From positions 541,605 to 605,604 of the forward strand of contig DDVS01000002.1 in assembly GCA_002345565.1 (NCBI GenBank): a stretch of DNA of 64,000 nt, given 5' to 3'. The notes beneath the pieces were generated by a model that saw only the letters and a list, made by a program, of their open reading frames with translations, was not told the DNA's origin and made no database searches. Of this stretch, positions 18,795 to 26,193 are shown in pieces; the first letter of the stretch is position 1, and each line of letters opens with the position of its first letter. Made by a program: the position numbers and the translations under genes. Origin of the DNA: Flavobacteriales bacterium UBA2306 (lineage in GTDB: Bacteria; Bacteroidota; Bacteroidia; Flavobacteriales; Weeksellaceae).

Positions 18795-18829
18795 GCCTGA
18801 TGATTGTTATTATTCGTCAGGTTTTTTTT
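18795..18829 (+). terminator. Terminator after paralog 1
   Basis: CCTGATGA at 18796-18803 pairs (one G-U) with TCGTCAGG at 18814-18821, followed by eight T residues. Confidence 0.75.
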
Positions 18830-18962
18830 GTTTAACAAATTGAAGTGCAGTTTTCTAAAAGATTCTTAATGAATCATTATTGAGTTTTTTTTTATTTCAA
18901 TATTATGTTTTTTTGAAAAAATATAAATTTTAGGAAATAGCATCAGATTTTAGTAAAATTTG

Positions 18963-18976
18963 TACAACCGATTGCG
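18963..18976. promoter_or_regulatory. Weak distal LacI-like operator (TACAACCGATTGCG)
   Basis: The right half-site is nearly intact and the left half is degenerate. It lies 207 bp upstream of the proximal operator, mirroring the distal site of paralog 1. Support is modest. Confidence 0.3.
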
Positions 18977-19115
18977 CAAAAAAATGATCAAAAATGATAT
19001 GATTTTATTTGATTTGTTTCTCTTTTTTTAATTTTTTATATCGTCTAAATATCGATGAATAAAGATTTTTGTTGTTTGTTAAAAAATAATTAACATAAAA
19101 TTAAAAAAAATTATC

Positions 19116-19143
19116 TTGGGATTAAATAATAATTTTATATTAG
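19116..19143 (+). promoter_or_regulatory. Predicted promoter of second small T9SS protein
   Basis: TTG at 19116-19118, 17-bp gap, TATATTAG at 19136-19143. The surrounding AATTTTATATTAGAACCAT is shared with the paralog's promoter. Confidence 0.5.
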
Positions 19144-19169
19144 AACCATAGAAAAGTTACACAAAATAG

Positions 19170-19183
19170 TGTAATCGATTGCA
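19170..19183. promoter_or_regulatory. Proximal LacI-type operator (TGTAATCGATTGCA)
   Basis: It is identical to the site at 17878-17891 and has the same 26-base distance from the -7 element. The operator flanks (AAAATAG on the left, CATAA on the right) are also shared, which fits duplication of gene plus control region. Confidence 0.65.
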
Positions 19184-19220
19184 TAAAAACTTAAACAAAC
19201 AATTAATAAATTACTTTATC

Positions 19221-20000
19221 ATGAAAAAATCATTACTTCTTTTAGCTTTTTCTGTAGTTGCTACAGTTAATAATTTTAAAGCTCAAACTACTTGGGATTT
19301 CTCTTCTTGGGCTACTAATGCAACCGGTGAACCAACAGCTGTTGTTAAGAATAATCTGGCTTTGGTACCTGGCCCTGCAACTGTTACAAACTTTGCGATT
19401 GTTGAAGCTAATACAGCTACTTTCTCAGATTCTTATTCTGCAACAAAACGTTTCAAGCTCAATGGAGGCGGTTTTACTTCAACAGGCGTTAATACAACGC
19501 CAACACAGCGTTATATTTACTTCAAAACCAATGGTAACTCTTCTATCTCTGTTTGGTACAAAAACGGAGGTTCTGGAGATCGTACATTGTATATCGGAAC
19601 AGGGACGGCTATCCTAGCTTCAAAAACTTATTCTAACTCTAGCGATGGAATCATCTACACTTATGATTATGTAGGTCCTGCAACTGATATTTATATCTAT
19701 GGAGATACATCACTCAATTTGTATAAGATTAGTGCAACAAACGTTGGAACAACGGTTTTAGGAGTTAGCGATGTTAAAAAAGAATCTAAAGCTAATATCT
19801 TCTCTAGCGGTAACAAAGTGTATGTATCCAATTTGGAGTCAAAACATACTCAGGTAAGTGTTTTTTCTGCTAACGGATCTTTAGTTAAATCATTAAATAC
19901 TTCTGTTGATACAAACTTCGAAATTAATGCTAAAGGTGTATATTTCGTAAATGTTAATTCTGAAGCAGGACAAAAGTCTACCAAAGTTTTAATCAAATAA
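19221..20000 (+). CDS. Small T9SS-exported beta-sandwich protein, candidate carbohydrate-binding protein (paralog 2)
   Basis: The mature protein, 259 residues from the ATG at 19221, has a signal peptide ending FKAQ, a beta-rich module (TWDFSSW, KRFKLNGGG, RYIYFKTNG, SISVWYKNGG, RTLYIGTGT, LNLYKISATNVG) and a type A T9SS sorting domain. The sorting domain is very close to that of paralog 1 (SSGNKVY, NGSLVKSL, SVDT.F.IN.KG), whereas the modules have diverged more. An upstream TTG at 19179 was rejected because it lies in the operator. No catalytic residues are recognisable. Function as a surface pectin-binding or scaffolding protein is inferred from regulation and from the similar module in the PL1 at 5857. 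Confidence 0.6.
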   Translation: MKKSLLLLAFSVVATVNNFKAQTTWDFSSWATNATGEPTAVVKNNLALVPGPATVTNFAIVEANTATFSDSYSATKRFKLNGGGFTSTGVNTTPTQRYIYFKTNGNSSISVWYKNGGSGDRTLYIGTGTAILASKTYSNSSDGIIYTYDYVGPATDIYIYGDTSLNLYKISATNVGTTVLGVSDVKKESKANIFSSGNKVYVSNLESKHTQVSVFSANGSLVKSLNTSVDTNFEINAKGVYFVNVNSEAGQKSTKVLIK

Positions 20001-20060
20001 TATTGAACAATAAGAGGAATTTAATCGATATTTCATAACATTAAATTTTTCATTAATTAA

Positions 20061-20093
20061 AGTTTGATGAAATAATTCATCAAACTTTTTTTT
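20061..20093 (+). terminator. Terminator after paralog 2
   Basis: AGTTTGATGAA pairs perfectly with TTCATCAAACT around a short loop, followed by a run of T residues. Confidence 0.8.
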
Positions 20094-20183
20094 ACCCTAT
20101 TTTAAAATTTTATAAAGTTTAAACAATTGAAAAATCAGATGCTTGAATTCAATTTTGATTATTCAATTAATGATGATGATTAT

Positions 20184-21494
20184 ATGAAAAAAATACTTTT
20201 ATTAGTTATTCTTAACTTATGCAGCATTACATTTATTAATGCGCAATGTGCATTAACAGGTTGGGCATCTCAGAACGGAGGCGTAACCGGTGGCGGTTCT
20301 GCAACTCCTACAGTGGTTACAACGTATGCAGATCTTAAAACGGCTGTTAACAGCACATCTGCAAAGGTGATTTATATTTCTGGCCAAATTACATTTCCCA
20401 GTGCCGGAAAATTGACAATTAATGCACAGATAGGGAAATCGATTATGGGACTTGCCGGTGCAAGACTTATTTCTACAGATCTTACAGCTGGTGGGTCGGG
20501 GATTTTTTATCTAAAAAACAGCTCTAATATTATCATTAAAAATATCACTTTTGAAGGTCCAGGTGCTTATGATGTAGATGGTAATGATAATCTTACGATT
20601 GATAACTGTACCAATGTCTGGGTAGATCACTGTACTTTCCAAGATGCTCTGGATGGTAATTTGGATATTAAAAACGCATCGGATTTAATCTCGGTTACCT
20701 GGACAAAATTTGAATATCTTAAAGCGCCAATTGCAGGTGGATCTGGTGGGAGCAATGATCACAGATTTTCTAACCTTTTCGGATCTGGAGATGATGCCAC
20801 CCAAGATGCCGGTAAACTGAGAATTACGATGCAATACTGCTGGTGGGGCAATGGAACCAGAGAGAGAATGCCTAGAGTAAGATATGGTAAAGTACATTTG
20901 CTTAATAATTATTATAACAGTTCTATAAGCAACTATTGTATTTATGCAGGTTACAAAGCAGATTTGCTGATAGAAAATAATTATTTTGACGGTGTTAAAA
21001 ACCCTATCAGGCTAGAAACGGGTACATTTACTGCTGCTCAATCTGTTAATAATGTATTCTCTGGAACATCCGGAACAGCTACTGGTTCTGGGACAGCTTT
21101 TACGCCACCATATACCTATACTGCTATTCCTGCTTTAGATGTTAAGCAAACAGTGATATCCGGTTCTGGAGCAGTTTTGCTACAGCCAACAGATTGTGTT
21201 TTTTTAGCGAATAATGAGGTTGTTAAAAAAAGTATTTCGGCGGCATCTTTTTTCCCAAACCCTGCTTCAGAAAATATTTCTTTCAAAGTTTTTTCTAATG
21301 AAAATAATAATTCTGTAACAATTAATGTGGTCGATTTTTCGGGAAAATCAGAAGGGACAGTTTATAAAGGAACTTTATCAAAAGGTAATAACGTTATCAA
21401 TGCTATTCCTTTGAAAAATCTTGGCAAAGGCGTAAAGCTTTTTCAGGTTAAATCAAATGATGGAACATTCGTACAAAAAATAATTATTAAATAA
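20184..21494 (+). CDS. Secreted PL1-family pectate lyase with T9SS sorting domain
   Basis: The protein, about 436 residues, is a second, simpler PL1. A signal peptide (MKKILLLVILNLCSITFINAQ) is followed directly by the beta-helix. Visible PL1 features are NIIIKNITFEGPG, NLTIDNCTNVWVDHCTFQDALDGNLDI (the vWiDH-type Ca-binding strand, here VWVDHCTF), WGNGTRERMPRVRYGKVHLLNNYY (conserved PRVR Arg) and AGYKADLLIENNYF. A type A T9SS domain starts at FFPNPASENISF. The ATG at 20184 is preferred to a TTG at 20127 because it begins the signal peptide. It is 47 bp upstream of the modular CE8 and likely co-transcribed with it. Confidence 0.9.
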   Translation: MKKILLLVILNLCSITFINAQCALTGWASQNGGVTGGGSATPTVVTTYADLKTAVNSTSAKVIYISGQITFPSAGKLTINAQIGKSIMGLAGARLISTDLTAGGSGIFYLKNSSNIIIKNITFEGPGAYDVDGNDNLTIDNCTNVWVDHCTFQDALDGNLDIKNASDLISVTWTKFEYLKAPIAGGSGGSNDHRFSNLFGSGDDATQDAGKLRITMQYCWWGNGTRERMPRVRYGKVHLLNNYYNSSISNYCIYAGYKADLLIENNYFDGVKNPIRLETGTFTAAQSVNNVFSGTSGTATGSGTAFTPPYTYTAIPALDVKQTVISGSGAVLLQPTDCVFLANNEVVKKSISAASFFPNPASENISFKVFSNENNNSVTINVVDFSGKSEGTVYKGTLSKGNNVINAIPLKNLGKGVKLFQVKSNDGTFVQKIIIK

Positions 21495-21541
21495 TATTAA
21501 GATAAAGATTATTTAACGAACCACTAATCAATTAATTACTA

Positions 21542-24190
21542 ATGAAAAAAAATCTAATTCTACCAGTTGCACTTTGCAGTGCGGTTATGTTTTTCGGAAT
21601 CGGAAAGGGCATTGCTTTTTTTTCGGATTCAAAGCAGCAGGAGTCACAAGATCTGCTTAAAACAGAAAAGCAAATCATCGAAAATAACACGACAAAACGT
21701 GATGAGCAGAACAACTTAAATAAAACTTCTTTGTTTGATGCCACACCTGCTTCTGTAACTTGGCCTTTAATAACGGATATTGACACAAAAAATACAGAGG
21801 GAAATCTAAATTCTACATTAAGCTATCCAAGTGGGACTTTTAAATATGAAACGGCAGCAAAAGTAGATTTTACAGATCCGTTTAACTCAACAGCAGATTC
21901 TAATATCGATTTTTACCAATATTCAGGAACTTCTAACAGCTGGACAGGATCCACTTCCATAGATGAAAACAAGTATGTTCAGGTGGCTGTCAATGCTACA
22001 AATAGTGGAACATTTACAATTACAAATGTTTCTGCTTTAATAGGTGCAGGAGGAACTAGCTCAATGTATTATCAGGTTTTATACAGCCTTAATTCGGATT
22101 TTTCTTCCTCTAATGTTATTCAAACAGAAAAAGTAGTGGCAAGATATAATGCTGAAAGTTGGAGTTATACATTTTCAACGCCTATCGTTATCTCGGGAAG
22201 TCAAAATTTTTATCTAAGATTTTATCCTTATGTAAAATCGGCTACAACAGGCAAACAATTTGCGCTTAGAAACATAAAAATCTCTGGAACAATGGAAGGT
22301 TCTGTTGCCAATCCGGCTACGGTTTCTACCACAGCGGCTTCCTCGATTTCTACCACAACAGCTGTAACGGGAGGTAATATTTCCAGCAATGGCGGTGGTA
22401 CTATTACAGAAAGTGGCGTGGTGTATAATACCACAGGCAATCCAACTATTGCAGATTCTAAAACAAATGAAAACGCAACATCTGGAAGTTTTACAAGTAA
22501 TTTATCTGGACTTACTCCTGGTAGCACTTATTACGCAAAAGCTTATGCAACCAATGCTGCAGGAACGTCTTATGGTAACGAAGTTAGTTTTACAACTTTA
22601 GCGAATATTGTAGCGCCAACAGTTTCTACGACAGCACAATCTCAGGTTACAAATAAATCATTTGTAGTTTCTGGAAATGTAACCGCTTGGGGAGGTGCTA
22701 ATGTAACCGACAGAGGTATTGTTTATTCTACTACTGCCAATCCAACTATTGAGAATGCAACAAAAGTTTCTACAGGAACGGGAACCGGAAGTTTCTCTTC
22801 TTATGTGTATGGCGTTACAGAATCTACACTGTATTATGTAAGAACTTTTGCTACCAACTCTGCGGGTACATCTTATGGATCTACAGCTACAGTAACAACC
22901 CAGGCTACAGCTCCGGATATCATTAAAACCATTAATAAAGACGGTTCAGCAGATTATACAACCATTCAAGCGGCTTTTGATGCGGTTCCGGATAATTATA
23001 CAGGAAGATGGATTATTCACGTAAAACCAGGAACCTATACAGAAAGACCTAGGTTAGCTTCTACCAAAACCAATGTTTTCTTAATTGGCGATGATGCAGC
23101 AACTACCATTATAACCAATAATATTTCTGCGGGAACTATTAATCCAGATACCAACACGGCTTATGGAACTTCTGGTTCACAAACTATGGCTATTCTCGGA
23201 AACGATTTCACGGCAGCAAAAATTACAGTGGCTAATACTTTTGTAAACTCCACCGCAAATACACAGATTAATGCCAATACACAGGCTGTTGCCTTGAAAA
23301 CTCAAGGCGATAGACAAGCATTTTATGATTGTAGAATTACAGGTTTTCAAGATACATATTTAGGAAATAGTATTGGAAGAGCTTATTTTAAAAACTGTTA
23401 TATAGAAGGCAATGTGGACTTTATATTTGGACAACAAACGGTAGTTTTTGATCAATGTACCACTTATATTAACCGAAATAATAGTGTAGTAACAGCGCCT
23501 TCAACAAGTGCAAATACTAAATTCGGAATGGTATTTCTAGATTGTAATTTAACTGTTCCTGCAGCAGGGACATTAGATTTTAACGGAACAGCTATTACAA
23601 CATTCTACTTTGGACGTGCTTGGCAAAATTCTCCAAAATCTGCATTTATTAGATGCAACACACCATCAATGCTTGCTGCAATTGGTTGGACAACGCCTAT
23701 TAATGCAGTTTCCGCCACAACTTTTGTAGAATATGGCAATACTGGTGATGGTGCAACGCCAGATAGACTTGCGCTTAGAGGAAATGGTGGAGTAGTGTTA
23801 TCCCAGACAGATTCTCAGGTTTACACGGTTGCCAATGTTTTCAAAAAAGATACAGACCCCACTTTCTTATTCGATTGGATGCCAGAAGCTTCAATTGATA
23901 TTGATTTTGGAACTTTAGCTATGAATGATATCAAAGGAAACAAAACTTTGGTTTATCCTAATCCTTTTTCTGAACAGTTTACCATTGCTTATGAGTTGAA
24001 AACAAACTCTGATGTAACAGTTACAATCTATGATGTTAACGGAAGAATTGTAAAAAATATCAAAAAAAACAATGAAAATTCTGGACGAAAAGAATGGGCT
24101 ATTTCAACTACGGAATTAAAGACGGGTGTTTATTTCTATACTTTAAAAACCGCTACAGGCTCTATCTCTGGAAAATTAATTAAAAACTAA
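21542..24190 (+). CDS. Large modular CE8-family pectinesterase with T9SS sorting domain
   Basis: The 882-residue exported enzyme has an N-terminal hydrophobic signal and a beta-sandwich module (about 55-255, beginning SVTWPLITD). Two tandem fibronectin-III-like repeats follow (about 258-360 and 362-460; each has AYATNAAGTSYG or FATNSAGTSYG). The CE8 domain (about 462-795) is next, then a type A T9SS domain (LVYPNPFSEQFTI ... GKLIKN). CE8 motifs seen are TINKDGSADYTTIQAAF, FQDTYLGN, EGNVDFIFGQQTVVF and FYFGRAWQNSPKS, in which the usual GRPW is GRAW. With the upstream PL1 it forms a demethylate-then-cleave pair at the cell surface. Confidence 0.9.
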   Translation: MKKNLILPVALCSAVMFFGIGKGIAFFSDSKQQESQDLLKTEKQIIENNTTKRDEQNNLNKTSLFDATPASVTWPLITDIDTKNTEGNLNSTLSYPSGTFKYETAAKVDFTDPFNSTADSNIDFYQYSGTSNSWTGSTSIDENKYVQVAVNATNSGTFTITNVSALIGAGGTSSMYYQVLYSLNSDFSSSNVIQTEKVVARYNAESWSYTFSTPIVISGSQNFYLRFYPYVKSATTGKQFALRNIKISGTMEGSVANPATVSTTAASSISTTTAVTGGNISSNGGGTITESGVVYNTTGNPTIADSKTNENATSGSFTSNLSGLTPGSTYYAKAYATNAAGTSYGNEVSFTTLANIVAPTVSTTAQSQVTNKSFVVSGNVTAWGGANVTDRGIVYSTTANPTIENATKVSTGTGTGSFSSYVYGVTESTLYYVRTFATNSAGTSYGSTATVTTQATAPDIIKTINKDGSADYTTIQAAFDAVPDNYTGRWIIHVKPGTYTERPRLASTKTNVFLIGDDAATTIITNNISAGTINPDTNTAYGTSGSQTMAILGNDFTAAKITVANTFVNSTANTQINANTQAVALKTQGDRQAFYDCRITGFQDTYLGNSIGRAYFKNCYIEGNVDFIFGQQTVVFDQCTTYINRNNSVVTAPSTSANTKFGMVFLDCNLTVPAAGTLDFNGTAITTFYFGRAWQNSPKSAFIRCNTPSMLAAIGWTTPINAVSATTFVEYGNTGDGATPDRLALRGNGGVVLSQTDSQVYTVANVFKKDTDPTFLFDWMPEASIDIDFGTLAMNDIKGNKTLVYPNPFSEQFTIAYELKTNSDVTVTIYDVNGRIVKNIKKNNENSGRKEWAISTTELKTGVYFYTLKTATGSISGKLIKN

Positions 24191-24210
24191 GAATCATATT
24201 CATATTTAAT

Positions 24211-24253
24211 AAAAAAGGCCGGCTTCATTTCGGTGAAACGGCTTTTTTATTTT
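24211..24253 (+). terminator. Terminator after modular CE8
   Basis: An A-run and GGCCG on the left pair with CGG-CTTTTTT on the right, with an inner TTCA/TGAA stem, followed by a long T run. It separates the lyase/esterase pair from the LacI gene. Confidence 0.7.
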
Positions 24254-24346
24254 TTTTTACTGCTAATGTTTTGATATTAGGTGTTGAAAACCCTAGAGAG
24301 AAGGTAGAATTATATATATTTACATTCCAATATTCATGAAAGAATA

Positions 24347-25375
24347 ATGACAAAGAAAAATACAACGATATATGACATTTCCAAAAAACTGAATGTGAGT
24401 GTGGCGACTGTCTCCAGAGCGCTAAACAATCATCCCAGAATTAGCCAGGAAACCAAAGAATTGGTAATGGCAGCTGCAAAGGAAATGAATTATAAACAAA
24501 ACAATCTGGCGAAAGCGCTGAAAAGTGGTGAGACAAAAACCGTAGGCGTAATTGTGCCTTATATCAATACCAATTTCTTTTCATCTGTCATTCGAGGTTT
24601 GGAAGAAGAATTGTCTCCGCACGGTTATCGGGTTATTATCTGTCAAAGTCATGATGATGCTGCGGTAGAAAAAAAACAGCTTACCACACTTTTACATACC
24701 CAGGTAGATGGTATTTTTATTTCCATATCCAGAAATGCGTCGGATATGGAATATATTAAGAAAATCCTTAACACAACTAATACTCCCATTATATTTTTCG
24801 ATAGAAAAAAAGATATTCCAGGTATTAGCACTGTAACTATAGATGACCATAAAGGAGCTTATCTTGCCACAGAACATTTGATTAATAAAGGCTATAAAAA
24901 TATATGTCATTTCTCTGGCGATCAAAATCTGGAGATTTATCAGAACCGTCTCAATGGTTACATCAATGCATTGAAGGATTATGATTTACCTGTAATCGAA
25001 GAAAATATTATCAACACTGGTAGTTCTATAGAAGAGGGCATAAGTGCAGTGAAAAATCTTTGGAAACGCAAAGTAAAGCCAGATGCTATTTTCTCTGCCA
25101 GTGATTTTACGGCTCTTGGGGCGTGTAAAGAATTAAAAAATCTTAACATTAAAGTGCCAGAAGAAATGGGAATTATTGGTTTTAGTAATGAACCATTTAC
25201 TCAGTTTATGGAATTGTCTATTAGTTCGGTAGATCAAACGCCGGTTCTGATGGGCAAAATATCCGGAAATGTTTTTCTTGAAAGAATTAAAGATCATTCT
25301 TCTGGAATCAGTATTGAGAAAAAATTAGTTCTTTCCCCAAAACTTTATATCAGACAATCTTCTGACAGAAAATAA
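24347..25375 (+). CDS. LacI/GalR-family transcriptional regulator, probable pectin-locus repressor
   Basis: The 342-residue protein has the LacI helix-turn-helix at the N terminus (TIYDISKKLNVSVATVSRAL, residues about 7-26, then the hinge helix region NNLAKALKSG). A periplasmic-binding-protein-like sensor domain follows (VGVIVPYINTNFFSSVIRGL, DGIFISISR, FSASDFTALGACKEL, EEMGIIGFSNEPFTQ). It is set apart by terminators on both sides. The palindromes TGCAATCGATTGCA and its near copies in the locus fit the LacI operator pattern with a central CpG. The effector is probably a galacturonate-type sugar or an unsaturated derivative; this is not readable from sequence. Confidence 0.88.
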   Translation: MTKKNTTIYDISKKLNVSVATVSRALNNHPRISQETKELVMAAAKEMNYKQNNLAKALKSGETKTVGVIVPYINTNFFSSVIRGLEEELSPHGYRVIICQSHDDAAVEKKQLTTLLHTQVDGIFISISRNASDMEYIKKILNTTNTPIIFFDRKKDIPGISTVTIDDHKGAYLATEHLINKGYKNICHFSGDQNLEIYQNRLNGYINALKDYDLPVIEENIINTGSSIEEGISAVKNLWKRKVKPDAIFSASDFTALGACKELKNLNIKVPEEMGIIGFSNEPFTQFMELSISSVDQTPVLMGKISGNVFLERIKDHSSGISIEKKLVLSPKLYIRQSSDRK

Positions 25376-25413
25376 AAACAACTCCAGATTAACCATCTGG
25401 AGTTGTTTTTTTT
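25376..25413. terminator. Bidirectional terminator between LacI gene and GIN-domain gene
   Basis: AAACAACTCCAGAT at 25376-25389 pairs perfectly with ATCTGGAGTTGTTT at 25395-25408 around a 5-nt loop, with T runs outward on both strands. The two genes converge on it. Confidence 0.9.
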
Positions 25414-25414
25414 A

Positions 25415-26080
25415 TTAATGATAAGTGATTTTTCCTCCAACCACTTTAGAGTCATTTTTACTTTTCGGATTGCCAAAGACATCTATAACTCCGCCGGCTC
25501 TTGTGGTAGCATCTACAGATTTTGTAGCATTCACAGATGCTGTTCCGCCGGCATTGGTGGTAATACTTGCGATAGATGTTTTTAAATTTTGACCATCGTA
25601 TTGACCACCAGTATTTACCACCACAGATTGAGAATCTGCATTCCCGGAAAGTTTTAAAACGCCACCGGTATTCACCTTCCCTTCCACCACATCGGCATCA
25701 ATATTTAAATTGATCTGAGAACCTTCATTAGATGTTAATTGCAATTTTGATGATTTTACAGTATCGGTGGAATGGATTACGGCACCTTGACTGGCTTGGA
25801 TTTTATTAATATCCTTATAATAAAGAACCACTTTTACATCGTCTCCCTGTAAAAGCTGTAAAGTTTTCATTCTCACTTTTAACTCGTTACCAGAATTTAC
25901 AAATTCCAGATCATTAGATTTGCTTCCATTAACTTCTGCCTTGTAAGAAGATGAGGCCACCAATTCTACAGGAATTTTATCATATACTTTTAAAGAAGTA
26001 AAAGCGGATAAATCCTTGGTTTGAGCCATTGCAAACTGAGAAAATAAAAACAGGGATGCGGATAAGAATATGTTTTTCAT
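25415..26080 (-). CDS. Secreted GIN-domain (DUF2807) adhesin-like protein
   Basis: The 221-residue exported protein consists of a signal peptide (MKNIFLSASLFLFSQFAMAQ) and a single repetitive beta-helix-like domain of the putative auto-transporter adhesin head (GIN) family. Typical features are FTSLKVYDKIPVELV at the start and short beta turns rich in Gly, Asn, Ser and Thr (LQLTSNEGSQINLNI, GGVLKLSGNADSQ, TRAGGVIDVFGNPKS). The ATG at position 26080 is preferred to one 27 bp upstream because it directly begins the signal peptide. The molecular role of this common Bacteroidota family is unknown. Confidence 0.8.
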   Translation of the reverse strand: MKNIFLSASLFLFSQFAMAQTKDLSAFTSLKVYDKIPVELVASSSYKAEVNGSKSNDLEFVNSGNELKVRMKTLQLLQGDDVKVVLYYKDINKIQASQGAVIHSTDTVKSSKLQLTSNEGSQINLNIDADVVEGKVNTGGVLKLSGNADSQSVVVNTGGQYDGQNLKTSIASITTNAGGTASVNATKSVDATTRAGGVIDVFGNPKSKNDSKVVGGKITYH

Positions 26081-26193
26081 AATTTTTTTTTGATTAATAT
26101 ACCACACAATTACAAATTCAAAACCAAAGAATGTTAGAATTCGTTAAAGTTGTTGCACTAAGCAAAGAATAAAAAGATTACTTTTATATCAAG

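Larger units (their letters stand above)
18752..19220. other. 469-bp regulatory spacer between the two paralogs
   Basis: No gene is present. It holds a terminator (18795-18829), a weak distal operator (18963-18976), a predicted promoter (19116-19143) and a proximal operator (19170-19183). A TTG-started extension of the downstream frame begins inside the operator and is rejected as coding. Confidence 0.6.

Noticed and set aside
19179..19220. TTG-started N-terminal extension of the second small T9SS protein
   Set aside because: It starts inside the operator and would bury the signal peptide; the ATG at 19221 is a clean start.
20127..20183. TTG-started extension of the second PL1 lyase
   Set aside because: It adds acidic residues before an obvious signal peptide that begins at ATG 20184.
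25403..25585. Open frame opposite the GIN-domain gene
   Set aside because: It starts in the bidirectional terminator and is antisense to a clear exported protein.
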